DNA of 64,000 nucleotides from Lichenicola sp964249735 (GTDB lineage: Bacteria; Pseudomonadota; Alphaproteobacteria; Acetobacterales; Acetobacteraceae): contig CAXUDP010000002.1 in NCBI GenBank assembly GCA_964249735.1, positions 11,049-75,048 on the forward strand, given 5' to 3'. The position numbers and the translations under genes are program-made. Each line of letters begins with the position of its first letter. Within the stretch, counting starts at the first letter, position 1. This document shows, piece after piece, positions 32,513-43,532 of the stretch. Under the pieces are notes generated by a model. That model saw nothing but the letters and a program-made list of their open reading frames with translations, made no database searches and had not been told where the DNA came from.

Positions 32513-33681
32513 CTATGGCGGCGCCAGTACCCGCTCCGCCGAACAGCGGGTCCAGCCGACGACGATCGCGGCGTGGGCGCGGAGCAGGGCTTCCTGGCGG
32601 CGCTCCAGGACAGCGACCGGTGCGTCGCGGTCCAACCGGTACGGGCCGGCGCCATCAGATGCGGCACACGGGCTCCCGAGCGTGATCCGCATCGGCAGCG
32701 ACGCGTCGATGTCGCCCGCGTTCACCAGCCGCAGCAGGCGCAGGCCGTCGGGTCCGGCTGGCACCACGCGCAGCAGGAGGCGGACCGCGATCGGCTCGCG
32801 CCGCAGCACCGCGATCCAGCTGCCGAGGCTCCAGCTGCGTGCGTCGCCCTCTACCGGCACTCGGAACCAGGCGATCCCGAGCAGGCGGTGCGGCGGGTCG
32901 CGCTCCAGCGCACGCAGGCGTCCGCCATCTGCGCCGGCGCCACCGCCAGCTCGGTCCCGGACGATCCGGCCAGCGCCGGCCGCTCCCCCTCGGTGGACAG
33001 CACCCGCCCGGTCGGGCCCATCACGACGCGCACGCCGTAATCCGGCAGCGCCACCAGGAACGGCCGGGCGCTGCGACGGTCCATGGCATCGATCCAGCAC
33101 AGCATGGCGTCGCGGTCGAACAGGCCGTGGCGGGGATCGTCAGCGGCGTGCACCTGCAGCACCAGCCGGTCGACCGCAGTGCTGAGAAGCCGGAAGTCCG
33201 GCGCGCGGAGCCAGTCCGGCAGGACGGTGATCGACAGCGCCACACGCGCCGGCAGTTCCGGCCGCAGCGCGCGAAGCAGGTCGCGATACCGGGCGAGCCG
33301 GAACGTGGGACAGTCGTAGTCGAGCTCCAGGCCGGCCAGGTGTCGCGGCAGGCGGTCCAACGCCGTCCGGAGCGCTCGGACGGAGGGTGGTGCGCCTCGT
33401 CCGTCGATCCTGAACACCGCCACCACCGGCCGGCCGAGCGCCTGCAACAGCGTCCAGTCGGTATCGGCCCAGACGGGCTGTCCGTCCGGCGGCCATTCCA
33501 CTGCGAAGACGCGGTAGCCGGCCACCAGGGGCGCCGTCTGCCGCAGGGCGCTCCTCAGCCCGTCGGACCAAGCAAGCTGCCAGACATAGGCATCCTGCGG
33601 CAGGAGATGGTCGGACGGCGACGAGCCGGCGAGCAGGGCGCAGAAAACAAGTACAGCCCCGCGATGCCGCCTGCCGGCCAC
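32513..33681 (-). pseudogene. DUF3142 family protein, frameshifted
   Basis: The first frame (33681 down to about 32911) gives a signal peptide and a DUF3142-like domain (AYVWQLAWSDGL, LELDYDCPTFRL, SITVLPDWL, VLQVHA, and ALPDYGVRV). It then goes out of phase. The sequel in the next frame (RLLGIAWFRVPVEGDARSW ... RLVNAGDIDASLP, ending at 32513) continues the protein. The shift is near 32910-32913, at the MADACV / ALERDPP junction. Loss of one base (for example GTGGCG to GTGCG) explains it, and a restored gene would be 389 codons. It could be a pseudogene, a sequencing error or, less likely, a programmed shift. Confidence 0.72.
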
Positions 33682-33699
33682 GCGGTCAGAAGTGGCCGG

Positions 33700-35106
33700 T
33701 CAGAAGTGGATCGCCTGCCCCCAGGCATCCAGCACCGCCTCGTGCATGGTCTCGCTGACGGTGGGATGCGGGAACACCGTGTGCATCAGCTCCTGCTCGG
33801 TGGTCTCCAGCGTACGGCCGATGGCGTAGCCCTGGATCATCTCGGTGACCTCGGCGCCGATCAGGTGCGCGCCGAGCAACTCGCCGGTGTTGGCGTCGAA
33901 CACAGTCTTGGCCATGCCTTCCGGCTCGCCCATGGCGATCGCCTTGCCATTGCCGATGAACGGGAAACGGCCGACCCGGATCTCCCGGCCTTCCGCGCGC
34001 GCCTTGGCCTCGGTCCAGCCGACGCTGGCCACCTGCGGGCGGCAATAGGTGCAGCCGGGGATGTTGGTCCAGTCGATCGGGTGCACGTCGAGGCCCGCGA
34101 TCTTCTCCACGCACAGCACGCCCTCGTGGCTCGCCTTGTGCGCGAGCCAGGGCGCGCCGGCGAGGTCGCCGATCGCATACACGCCGGGCTCGCCGGTGCG
34201 GCAGAAATGGTCGATCATCACGTGGGTCTTCTCGACAACCACCTTCGTGCCCTCGAGCCCGATGCCCTCGATGTTGCCGACGATGCCGACCGCAGAAATG
34301 ACGCGATCGAACTCCAGCGTCTCGGCCTTGCCGTCGGCCTCGATCGAGATGGTGACGCTGTCGGCATTCTTCTGTGCCGGACCGATCTTGGCCCCGGTCA
34401 GGATGCGGATTCCCTGCTTCTCGAAGGCCTTGCGCGCGAAGGCGGCGATCTCGACGTCTTCCACGGGAAGGATGCGGTCCACCACCTCCACCACGGTGAC
34501 CTCGGCGCCCATGTTGCGGTAGAAGCTCGCGAACTCGATGCCGATGGCGCCGGAGCCGATCACCAGCAGGCGCCCAGGCATCAGCGTCGGCACCATCGCC
34601 TCGCGGTAGGACCAGACCAGTCGGTCCGGCTCCAGCCCGGGCAGCACGCGCGCCCGCGCGCCGGTGGCCAGGATCACGTGCGGCGCGGTCAGTGTCGCGA
34701 CCGGGGCACCATCCTTGGTTACCGCGACCTTGCGTGTCTCGCCATCGGTGCCGTCCAGGGCGCCATGCCCGTCGAACACCGCGACCTTGTTCTTGCGCAG
34801 CAGGTGGCCGATGCCCGACGACAGCTGCTTCGCCACGCCACGCGACCTCTTCACCACCTTATCCAGGTCGTATCGGATGTTGTCGGCCGCGAAGCCGAAC
34901 TCGCCTAGGTTGTGCAGCAGGTGGTTGATCTCGGACGAGCGCAGCAGCGTCTTGGTCGGGATGCAGCCCCAGTTCAGGCAGATGCCGCCGAGATGGGTAC
35001 TCTCGACCACCGCCACCTTCATCTTCAGCTGCGCGGCACGGATCGCCGCGACGTAGCCGCCCGGCCCGCCACCGACGACGACCAGATCGAACTCGGTATC
35101 AGCCAT
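33700..35106 (-). CDS. lpdA: dihydrolipoyl dehydrogenase (E3)
   Basis: FAD disulfide oxidoreductase reoxidising the lipoyl groups of 2-oxoacid dehydrogenases. 468 aa. FAD motif GGGPGGYVAAIRAAQL at the N-terminus; redox-active cysteines in GGICLNWGCIPTK; NAD motif GSGAIGIEFASFY; C-terminal HPTVSE with the active-site histidine. It lies 3 nt after pdhC and completes the pdhA-pdhB-pdhC-lpdA operon. Confidence 0.97.
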   Translation of the reverse strand: MADTEFDLVVVGGGPGGYVAAIRAAQLKMKVAVVESTHLGGICLNWGCIPTKTLLRSSEINHLLHNLGEFGFAADNIRYDLDKVVKRSRGVAKQLSSGIGHLLRKNKVAVFDGHGALDGTDGETRKVAVTKDGAPVATLTAPHVILATGARARVLPGLEPDRLVWSYREAMVPTLMPGRLLVIGSGAIGIEFASFYRNMGAEVTVVEVVDRILPVEDVEIAAFARKAFEKQGIRILTGAKIGPAQKNADSVTISIEADGKAETLEFDRVISAVGIVGNIEGIGLEGTKVVVEKTHVMIDHFCRTGEPGVYAIGDLAGAPWLAHKASHEGVLCVEKIAGLDVHPIDWTNIPGCTYCRPQVASVGWTEAKARAEGREIRVGRFPFIGNGKAIAMGEPEGMAKTVFDANTGELLGAHLIGAEVTEMIQGYAIGRTLETTEQELMHTVFPHPTVSETMHEAVLDAWGQAIHF

Positions 35107-35109
35107 CGC

Positions 35110-36444
35110 TCAGATCACCAGACTCAGCGGGCTCTCGACCACGCTCTTGAACACCGACACCCACTGCGCCGCCAGCGCACCGTCCACCGCGCGATGGTCG
35201 ACCGACAGCGTCGCCGTCATCACCGTGGCGACCTCGATGCGGTCGCCGTCCTTGTCCGCCCGCACCACCGGGCGCTTCTCGCTGGCGCTGACCGCGAGGA
35301 TGCCGGCCTGCGGCGGGTTGAGGATGGCGGAGAACTGCTTGACCCCGAACATGCCCATGTTGGAGATCGAGAACCCGCCGCCCTGGAACTCCTCGGGACG
35401 CAGCTTTCCTTCGCGCGCCCGCGCGATCAGGCCGCGCGCCTCGGCGCTGATCTGCGCCAGCGACTTCTTCTCGGCCGAGCGCACGATCGGCGTGATCAGC
35501 CCGTCCGGGATCGACACCGCGACCGAGATGTCCACGTCCTCGTACTCGATGATCGCCTCGTCGGTGTAGCTGGCGTTGACCTTCGGCACCCGCGTCAGGG
35601 TGACCGCGCAGGCCTTGATCAGCATGTCGTTGACCGACAGCTTGAACGCGCCCGCCCCTTCCGGGGAGGCGCGGTTGAGCTGGGCGCGGAGCACCAGCAA
35701 CGCGTCCATCTCCACGTCGATCGAGACGTAGAAATGCGGCACGAACTGCTTGGACTCCGACAGCCGGCGCGCGATCACGCGCCGTATGTTGGAGTTCGGC
35801 AGCACCCGGTGCGGTGCGGTGATCGGCACCGGCGTCGGGCGCACCGGCGCGGGAGCCGGCGCCTGCGGCGGGACGCCGGCCTGGACCGGTGCCGGAGCTG
35901 CCGGCTTCGCGGCCGGAAGCGGCGCCATGCGCGCGGCCTCGATGTCGGCGCGGATGATGCGGCCGTTCGGCCCGGATCCGTTGATGGTCAACAGGTCGAG
36001 CCCGGCCTCCCCGGCCAGCCTGCGCGCCAGCGGCGAGGCGAACACGCGGCTGAAGCTGTCGCTGGTGCCCGCGGCGGTCGCCGGAGCGGGTGCCGCCGGT
36101 GCCGGGTGTACGGCCGGGGGCTCGGAGCCCTGGTTGACCGGTTCCGCCGCCTGCCTCGGCGGTGCCGCCCGCGCGTCCCCGGCTGCGTCCGGCACCGCCT
36201 CGCCGCCGACGACCAGGATGCCGATCGGCGCGTTGACCTTCACCCCTTCGGTGCCGTCGACGACCAGGATACGGCCGAGTATGCCCTCGTCCACCGCCTC
36301 GACCTCCATGGTCGCCTTGTCGGTCTCGATCTCCGCGATCACGTCGCCGGACGCGATGGGGTCGCCTTCCTTCTTCAGCCAGCGCGCCAGGGTGCCTTCG
36401 GTCATGGTCGGCGACAGCGCCGGCATGAGGATGTTCACGGACAT
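35110..36444 (-). CDS. pdhC: pyruvate dehydrogenase complex dihydrolipoamide acetyltransferase (E2)
   Basis: 444 aa. A lipoyl domain at the N-terminus has the modified lysine in ETDKATMEVEAVDEG (about residues 38-52). A Pro/Ala linker follows, then a peripheral-subunit-binding domain (SPLARRLAGEAGLDL) and the catalytic domain with VDHRAVDGALAAQW near the C-terminus. It lies 12 nt after pdhB. Confidence 0.97.
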   Translation of the reverse strand: MSVNILMPALSPTMTEGTLARWLKKEGDPIASGDVIAEIETDKATMEVEAVDEGILGRILVVDGTEGVKVNAPIGILVVGGEAVPDAAGDARAAPPRQAAEPVNQGSEPPAVHPAPAAPAPATAAGTSDSFSRVFASPLARRLAGEAGLDLLTINGSGPNGRIIRADIEAARMAPLPAAKPAAPAPVQAGVPPQAPAPAPVRPTPVPITAPHRVLPNSNIRRVIARRLSESKQFVPHFYVSIDVEMDALLVLRAQLNRASPEGAGAFKLSVNDMLIKACAVTLTRVPKVNASYTDEAIIEYEDVDISVAVSIPDGLITPIVRSAEKKSLAQISAEARGLIARAREGKLRPEEFQGGGFSISNMGMFGVKQFSAILNPPQAGILAVSASEKRPVVRADKDGDRIEVATVMTATLSVDHRAVDGALAAQWVSVFKSVVESPLSLVI

Positions 36445-36456
36445 GGGCGACGACCT

Positions 36457-37830
<1,374 letters not shown>

Positions 37831-37834
37831 GACC

Positions 37835-38848
37835 TCAGGCCTCTACCAGGATGTCGGTCCACAGTTCGGACGGATCGGGCTCCGGGCTGTCCTGCGCGAA
37901 CTGCGCCGCATCCGCGACCAGCCGCTTGATCTCGTCGTCGGTGGCCTTGAGCGCGGTCTCCTCGACGCCGAGGGCGAGCAGCGCGCGACGCACCTGCTCG
38001 ATCGCGTCGTGCTCCCGGCGCATCTCCTCGACCTCCTCGCGTGTGCGATACTTGGCAGGGTCGGACATGGAATGGCCGCGGTAGCGGTAGGTGCTCATCT
38101 CAAGCAGGTACGGGCCGTTTCCGGCGCGGCAATGCGCGACGGCCTCGCGCGCCGCCTCGCGCACCGCGACCACGTCCATGCCGTCGACCCGCTGCCCCGG
38201 GATGCCCCAAGGCTCGCCGTTGCGATGCAGCGCCTTAGAGGCCGAGGAGCGCGCGGCGCTGGTGCCCATGCCATACTGGTTGTTCTCGATGATGAAGATG
38301 CAGGGCAGCTTGTGCAGTGCCGCCAGGTTGAAGGCCTCGAACACCTGCCCTTGGTTGGACGCGCCGTCGCCCATGTAGGCCACCGCCACCTCGTCGGTGC
38401 CGCGGTACTTGTTGGCGAACGCCAGGCCGGCGCCGATCGGCACCTGCGCGCCGACGATGCCGTGGCCGCCATAGAAGTGCTCCTTCTTGGAGAACATGTG
38501 CATGGAGCCGCCCTTGCCGCGGGAATACCCGGTGGCGCGGCCGGTCAGCTCGGCCATCACCCCGCGGGCCTCCATGCCCGCCGCCAGCATGTGCCCGTGG
38601 TCGCGATACGAGGTGACGATCTTGTCGCCGGGCTTGAGCGCCATCTGCACCCCCACCACCACGGCCTCCTGGCCGATGTAGAGGTGGCAGAACCCGCCGA
38701 TCAGCCCCATGCCGTAGAGCTGCCCGGTGCGCTCCTCGAAGCGCCGGATCAGCAGCATGTCGTGATACGCGCGTGTCAGCTCGTCCTGCGTCATGGAGGG
38801 TGCGTTCGCGCCGCGGGGCGCCTGCACCAACTTCGTCGCTCCGCTCAT
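37835..38848 (-). CDS. pdhA: pyruvate dehydrogenase E1 component alpha subunit
   Basis: 337 aa, thiamine-diphosphate-dependent decarboxylase subunit. The TPP motif runs from MGDGASNQGQVFEAFN to IIENNQYGMGT, and the phosphorylation-loop region is YRYRGHSMSDP. The ATG shares four bases with the moaC stop (ATGA). In most alphaproteobacteria ftsB, not moaC, precedes pdhA. Confidence 0.97.
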   Translation of the reverse strand: MSGATKLVQAPRGANAPSMTQDELTRAYHDMLLIRRFEERTGQLYGMGLIGGFCHLYIGQEAVVVGVQMALKPGDKIVTSYRDHGHMLAAGMEARGVMAELTGRATGYSRGKGGSMHMFSKKEHFYGGHGIVGAQVPIGAGLAFANKYRGTDEVAVAYMGDGASNQGQVFEAFNLAALHKLPCIFIIENNQYGMGTSAARSSASKALHRNGEPWGIPGQRVDGMDVVAVREAAREAVAHCRAGNGPYLLEMSTYRYRGHSMSDPAKYRTREEVEEMRREHDAIEQVRRALLALGVEETALKATDDEIKRLVADAAQFAQDSPEPDPSELWTDILVEA

Positions 38849-39372
38849 ACTCGCTCCCCGTTCCTGCCTGCATCGGGACGGAGTGCATCCGTCCCGGCCT
38901 CGTTCCAGTCGCCGGACTTGCCGCCGGCCTTGTGCACCACCCGCAGCGACTCGATCCGCATGTGCCGATCGACCGCCTTGCACATGTCGTAGAGCGTGAG
39001 GGCGGCGACGCTCGCCGCGGTCAGCGCCTCCATCTCCACGCCGGTCTGCCCGGTGGTGCGCACCACCGTCTCGATCGCGACCGCCTCCCCGCCCGGCTCC
39101 GGCGCCAGCGTCACCGAGACTGCGGTGATCGGCAACGGGTGGCAGAGCGGGATCAGCTCGGCGGTCCGCTTCGCCGCCATGATGCCCGCGATCCGTGCGG
39201 CTGCGAAGACGTCGCCCTTGGGCATGGCCCCGGACAGGATCAGCCGCAGCGTTTCGGCGCGCATCGCCACCCGTACCGCTGCCCGGGCCTCGCGCGCCGT
39301 CGCGGCCTTGGCCGACACGTCCACCATGCGGGCATGGCCGGCATCGTCGAGATGGGTCAGCCCGGACTCCAT
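38845..39372 (-). CDS. moaC: cyclic pyranopterin monophosphate synthase
   Basis: Second step in molybdenum cofactor synthesis. 175 aa. Motifs: LTHLDDAGHARMVDVSAK near the N-terminus, then IPLCHPLPIT and VEMEALTAASVAALTLYDMCKA (read in blocks), ending at KAGGKSGDWN. The last ~17 residues after that look unconserved and run into pdhA. Its start shares one base with the trpC stop. Confidence 0.95.
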   Translation of the reverse strand: MESGLTHLDDAGHARMVDVSAKAATAREARAAVRVAMRAETLRLILSGAMPKGDVFAAARIAGIMAAKRTAELIPLCHPLPITAVSVTLAPEPGGEAVAIETVVRTTGQTGVEMEALTAASVAALTLYDMCKAVDRHMRIESLRVVHKAGGKSGDWNEAGTDALRPDAGRNGERV

Positions 39373-40253
39373 CAGATCGGCCCGAGCAGGGCGGCGCATG
39401 CGGCACCGGGGTCGGGCTGCCGCAGCAGGCTTTCGCCGACCAGGAAGCAGGTGGCGCCGGCGCCGCTCAGCCGGACCACGTCGTCGCGTGTGCGTATGCC
39501 GCTTTCCGCCACCACGATGCGGTCCGGCGGCACCCCCGGCGCCAGCGCCAGCGTGGTCTCGAGGTCGGTGCGCAGCGTGCGGAGGTTGCGGTTGTTGACG
39601 CCGATCAGCGAGGTGTTCAGCCCCAGCGCCCGGTAGAGCTCCGCCTGGTCGTGCACCTCGACCAGCACGTCGAGGTCGAGCGAACGGGCCAGCTCCAGCA
39701 GCTCCTCGGCCACCGAGTCGGTCAGGGCCGCCATGATCAGCAGGATGCAGTCGGCGCCGATCAGACGGCTCTCGTACACCTGCCACGGGTCGACGATGAA
39801 GTCCTTGCGCAGCACCGGCAGCTTCACCGCGGCGCGCGCGATCTGCAGGTCGGCGACATGACCCCCGAACGAGGGCCCCTCGGTCAGAACCGACAGGCAC
39901 ACCGCGCCGCCCGCCTCGTACTGGCGCGCGATGGCGGCGGGATCGTAGTGGGGGCGGATCAGGCCTCCGGACGGGGACGCCTTCTTGATCTCGGCGATCA
40001 TGCCGACCTGGTGATGCGCGGTGGTCAGCTTCAACGCCTGGCCGAAGCCGCGCGGCGCCTCGGCGAGGTCGCGCAGACGCAGCCGGATCTCGCGCAGCGG
40101 CAGGCCGGCGGAGCGGCGCGCGACCTCCTGGCGAGTCTGGGCGCAGATCCGGGCCAGCACGTCCGGAACCTCCAGGTGCTGCGCACCCCGGTCGATGTCG
40201 GGCTTGGTCATCGCGGCGCCGCGTCCGTGTGAACGCTGTTCAAGTTCAAGCAT
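39372..40253 (-). CDS. trpC: indole-3-glycerol phosphate synthase
   Basis: Tryptophan-pathway ring closure, TIM barrel. 293 aa if the ATG at 40253 (2 nt after the trpD stop) is used, 279 from the ATG at 40211; neither has a strong ribosome-binding site. Core motifs: MIAEIKKASPSGG, LRKDFIVDPWQVYE, LDVLVEVHD, IGVNNRNLRT and VAESGIRT. It lies in the trpE-G-D-C run. Confidence 0.96.
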   Translation of the reverse strand: MLELEQRSHGRGAAMTKPDIDRGAQHLEVPDVLARICAQTRQEVARRSAGLPLREIRLRLRDLAEAPRGFGQALKLTTAHHQVGMIAEIKKASPSGGLIRPHYDPAAIARQYEAGGAVCLSVLTEGPSFGGHVADLQIARAAVKLPVLRKDFIVDPWQVYESRLIGADCILLIMAALTDSVAEELLELARSLDLDVLVEVHDQAELYRALGLNTSLIGVNNRNLRTLRTDLETTLALAPGVPPDRIVVAESGIRTRDDVVRLSGAGATCFLVGESLLRQPDPGAACAALLGPI

Positions 40254-40255
40254 CC

Positions 40256-41392
40256 TCAGCTGTCGCCGTCCTGCCTAGCGGGCACCGGCTGCCGGCGCAT
40301 CGCCGTCAGAACCGCCAGCGCCGCGCCATCGTCGATCGCCCGGGCGGCGTGGCCGAGGCCGTCGCGCAGATCCCCGATCGGCGCCGCCACCTCCGCTGCC
40401 ACCTCCGGCACGTGTCCCGCATCGCGCGGCTCGCCTGAGGAGATGCGGCCGCGCCCGCTCACCTGCAAGGCGGCGGACGCGTTGAGCAGCACCGTGTCCC
40501 GATAGGGGCCGGGCTCCCCCGAAAGCAGGCGCTCCAGCGCCGAAGCGTTGAACGCGGCGTCGCCGCCGGCGATGGCGCCTACGGGATGCGCCGGCAGGCC
40601 CAAATCGGCCGGCTCGAAGCCGAACCGCGTCAGCCTGCCGCTGTCGAACGCCACCACCCGGTTGGGCCCGCACAGCCCGAGCTCGTCCAGCCCGTTCGGC
40701 GCGGCGCCGGATGCATCCTCGCCATGCACCACCCAGACCCAGTCCGAGCCGAGCCGGCCGAGGGTGCGGGCGATCGGCGCCTGCCAGGCGGGGTCGAACA
40801 CGCCGATCATCTGCCGTCGCACACCGGCCGGGTTGCACAGGGGGCCGAGCAGGTTGAACACGGTGCGGAAGCCGAGCTCGGCACGCACGGCGGCCGCGTG
40901 GCGCATCGCCGGATGGTGCAGCGGCGCGGACAGGAACGCGATCCCGTGCCGCTGCAGCGTGTGTTCCAGCGTCTGCGGGTCGGCGTCGGGACGCAGGCCC
41001 AATGCTTGCAGCGTGTCGGACGCGCCGGCGCGCGACGACATCGCCCGGTTGCCGTGCTTGGCAACCGGCACGCCCAGGGCCGCCAGCACGAAGGCGACCG
41101 CGGTGGACACGTTCAGGGTGCCGTGGCCGTCGCCGCCGGTACCGCACACGTCGATCGCGTCGGCCACGCCGGGCACAGGCCGCATCCGTGCCCGCATTGC
41201 GCGGGTCGCACCGGTGAGCTCGGCTACGGTTTCCCCGCGCAGGCGCAGGCCCATTGCCAGGGCGGCGATCTGCGCCGGCGTCGCGTCGCCCCGCATCACG
41301 ATCGCGAACGCGGCCTCGGCCTCGGCCTCGTCCAGGGTTGCGCCGGACGCGATCCGCGCCAGCACCGGCTTCAACGTGAGGGGGTCGGCCAT
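40256..41392 (-). CDS. trpD: anthranilate phosphoribosyltransferase
   Basis: 378 aa, a little longer than typical (about 340) because of a C-terminal extension rich in Arg/Pro/Ala (AMRRQPVPARQ). Substrate motif CGTGGDGHGTLNVSTA; KHGNRAMSSRAGASD; PLCNPAGVRRQMIGV. The start ATG follows trpG by 22 nt. Confidence 0.96.
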   Translation of the reverse strand: MADPLTLKPVLARIASGATLDEAEAEAAFAIVMRGDATPAQIAALAMGLRLRGETVAELTGATRAMRARMRPVPGVADAIDVCGTGGDGHGTLNVSTAVAFVLAALGVPVAKHGNRAMSSRAGASDTLQALGLRPDADPQTLEHTLQRHGIAFLSAPLHHPAMRHAAAVRAELGFRTVFNLLGPLCNPAGVRRQMIGVFDPAWQAPIARTLGRLGSDWVWVVHGEDASGAAPNGLDELGLCGPNRVVAFDSGRLTRFGFEPADLGLPAHPVGAIAGGDAAFNASALERLLSGEPGPYRDTVLLNASAALQVSGRGRISSGEPRDAGHVPEVAAEVAAPIGDLRDGLGHAARAIDDGAALAVLTAMRRQPVPARQDGDS

Positions 41393-41414
41393 CCGGTCAG
41401 GACGGGTCCATCGC

Positions 41415-42014
41415 TCAGGCCGCCCGGACCGCGGAACGGTTCCGGCCACGCGCCAGGGCCAGGAAGTTGGCCAGGATGGCGTGGCCGTGCTCGGAGGCGA
41501 TGCTTTCGGGATGGAACTGCACCCCGAAGATCGGCCAGTCGCGGTGGCGGAGGCCCATCACCACGCCGTCGGCGGTGCGGGCGGTCTCGACCAGGGTGGG
41601 GGGCATCGTGTCCGGCCGCACCGTCAGGCTGTGGTAGCGGGTCGCCTTGAAGGGCGAGGGCAGGCCGGCGAACACGTCGCTGTCGTCGTGCTCGACCAGG
41701 CTGACCTTGCCGTGCATCGGCGATGGTGCCCGCACCACCTCGGCGCCGAACACCTGGCCGATCGCCTGGTGGCCGAGGCACACGCCGAACACCGGCACAC
41801 GGCCGGCCGCCTCGCGGATCAGCTCGCAACAGATCCCGGCCTCGTTCGGCGAACACGGGCCGGGCGACAGCACAATCGCTTCCGGCTCCAGCGCCAGCGC
41901 GTCCCGCGGCGAAAGGGCATCGTTGCGGCGCACGTCGCAGGTCGCCCCCAGCTCGCCCAGGTAGTGCACGAGGTTGAAGGTGAAGCTGTCGTAGTTGTCG
42001 ATCAGCAGGATCAT
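41415..42014 (-). CDS. trpG: anthranilate synthase component II (glutamine amidotransferase)
   Basis: 199 aa glutaminase subunit that supplies ammonia to TrpE. Catalytic cysteine in GVCLGHQAIG, and the C-terminal His/Glu pair in VQFHPESIAS. N-terminal LIDNYDSFTFNL. Separate from trpE here; some rhizobia have a fused version. Confidence 0.97.
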   Translation of the reverse strand: MILLIDNYDSFTFNLVHYLGELGATCDVRRNDALSPRDALALEPEAIVLSPGPCSPNEAGICCELIREAAGRVPVFGVCLGHQAIGQVFGAEVVRAPSPMHGKVSLVEHDDSDVFAGLPSPFKATRYHSLTVRPDTMPPTLVETARTADGVVMGLRHRDWPIFGVQFHPESIASEHGHAILANFLALARGRNRSAVRAA

Positions 42015-42056
42015 GACCGTATTGTGGAGATGGCCCAGAGCAGGGTCAAACGGGGA

Positions 42057-43532
42057 TCAACGGGCAGCAGCCTGGGCCTGGGCCGCCTCGGCCGCACGGA
42101 ACAGGGCGCGCGCCTTCTGCCGGGTTTCCTCGAACTCGGCTTCCGGCACGCTGTCGGCGACCACGCCGCAGCCAGCCTGGACGTGCATGGTGCCGTCCTT
42201 GATCAGCGCCATGCGCAGGCCGATGCAGGTGTCCATGGTGCCGTCGGCGCCGAACCAGCCGATGCAGCCGGCATAGGTGCCGCGACGGGTCGGCTCCACC
42301 TCGTCGATGATCTGCATCGCCCGGATCTTCGGAGCGCCCGTAAGCGTGCCGGCCGGGAAGCCCGCCACCAGCGCGTCCAGCGCGTCCAGCTCCGGACGCA
42401 AGGTGCCCTCCACCGTGGAGGAGATGTGCATGACGTGGCTGAAGCGCTCGATGGCGAAGCTTTCGCGCAACCGGACGCTGCCGAGCTGCGACACCCGGCC
42501 GACGTCGTTGCGGCCGAGGTCGACCAGCATCAGGTGCTCGGCACGCTCCTTCGGATCGGCGAGCAGCTCGGCCGCCAGCGCCTGGTCAGCCTCGGGATCG
42601 GCGCCGCGCGGGCGCGTGCCGGCCAGCGGGCGCACGGTGACGATGCCGTCGCGTAGCCGCACCAGCACCTCCGGACTGCTGCCGACCAGCTGGAACCCGT
42701 CCTCTTCCGTCCCGAGGTCGAGAAAGAACAGGAACGGCGCCGGGTTGATGCGACGGAGCGCGCGGTAGAGCGCGAATGGCGGCAGCGCGAAGGGAGCGGA
42801 GAAGCGCTGGCTCGGCACCACCTGGAACGCGTCCCCGGCGGCGATGTACTCCTGGATGCGTCGCACCACGCCGAGGAAGCCGTCGCGGGAAAAGTTCGAG
42901 CGCGGCTCGATCGGTCCCGCCGCGGACCGCTCCGGCGGTGCCTCGGCCGACCGTGCCTCGGGGGGCAGCTCCAGCGACAGCGCCGCCCGGGCACGGTCGA
43001 GCAACGCCTCGGGATCGTCATTCCCTTCCCGCACCGGCACCGCCAGGGTCAGCTCGTCGCGGACGTTGTCGAACACCGCGAACAGCGACGGGCGAAGCAG
43101 CATGGCTTCCGGGAGGCCGAGATCGTCGGGCGGCGCGTCCGGCAGGTGCTCCATCTGGCGCACCATGTCGTACCCGAGATAGCCGAACACCCCGCCGATC
43201 ATCGGCGGCAGGCCGGGCGGCAGGGGGAGGCGGCTGTCCGCCACCAGCGCCCGCAGACTGTCGATCGCCGGCCGGTGGTCCGGCACGAAGTCCTGCCCCT
43301 CGCCGGCCACCTGCGACGACACCATGCCGTCGCGGCAGCGCCAAAGGAGGTCCGGCAGCAGGCCGATCACGGAATAGCGCCCGCGCGCAATGCCGCCTTC
43401 TATGCTTTCCAGCAGGAAGCCGTTGCGCTCGGCGCCGGGAAGGTGGCGGCGCAGCTTGAGGAAGGCCGCGACCGGGGTCAGCAGGTCCGCGGCCTCCACC
43501 GTCCAGACGATCGCGGCGGGGGCTCCGCTCAC
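42057..43532 (-). CDS. trpE: anthranilate synthase component I
   Basis: 491 aa. Chorismate-binding domain with PLAGTRPRG, AEHLMLVDLGRNDVGRVS and GAPKIRAMQIIDE. N-terminal YSVIGLLPDL. It starts with GTG at 43530-43532, sharing GTGA with the ppiD stop. Feedback-inhibition residues were not resolved by eye. No leader peptide for attenuation is visible, since the gene is coupled directly to ppiD. Confidence 0.97.
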   Translation of the reverse strand: MSGAPAAIVWTVEAADLLTPVAAFLKLRRHLPGAERNGFLLESIEGGIARGRYSVIGLLPDLLWRCRDGMVSSQVAGEGQDFVPDHRPAIDSLRALVADSRLPLPPGLPPMIGGVFGYLGYDMVRQMEHLPDAPPDDLGLPEAMLLRPSLFAVFDNVRDELTLAVPVREGNDDPEALLDRARAALSLELPPEARSAEAPPERSAAGPIEPRSNFSRDGFLGVVRRIQEYIAAGDAFQVVPSQRFSAPFALPPFALYRALRRINPAPFLFFLDLGTEEDGFQLVGSSPEVLVRLRDGIVTVRPLAGTRPRGADPEADQALAAELLADPKERAEHLMLVDLGRNDVGRVSQLGSVRLRESFAIERFSHVMHISSTVEGTLRPELDALDALVAGFPAGTLTGAPKIRAMQIIDEVEPTRRGTYAGCIGWFGADGTMDTCIGLRMALIKDGTMHVQAGCGVVADSVPEAEFEETRQKARALFRAAEAAQAQAAAR

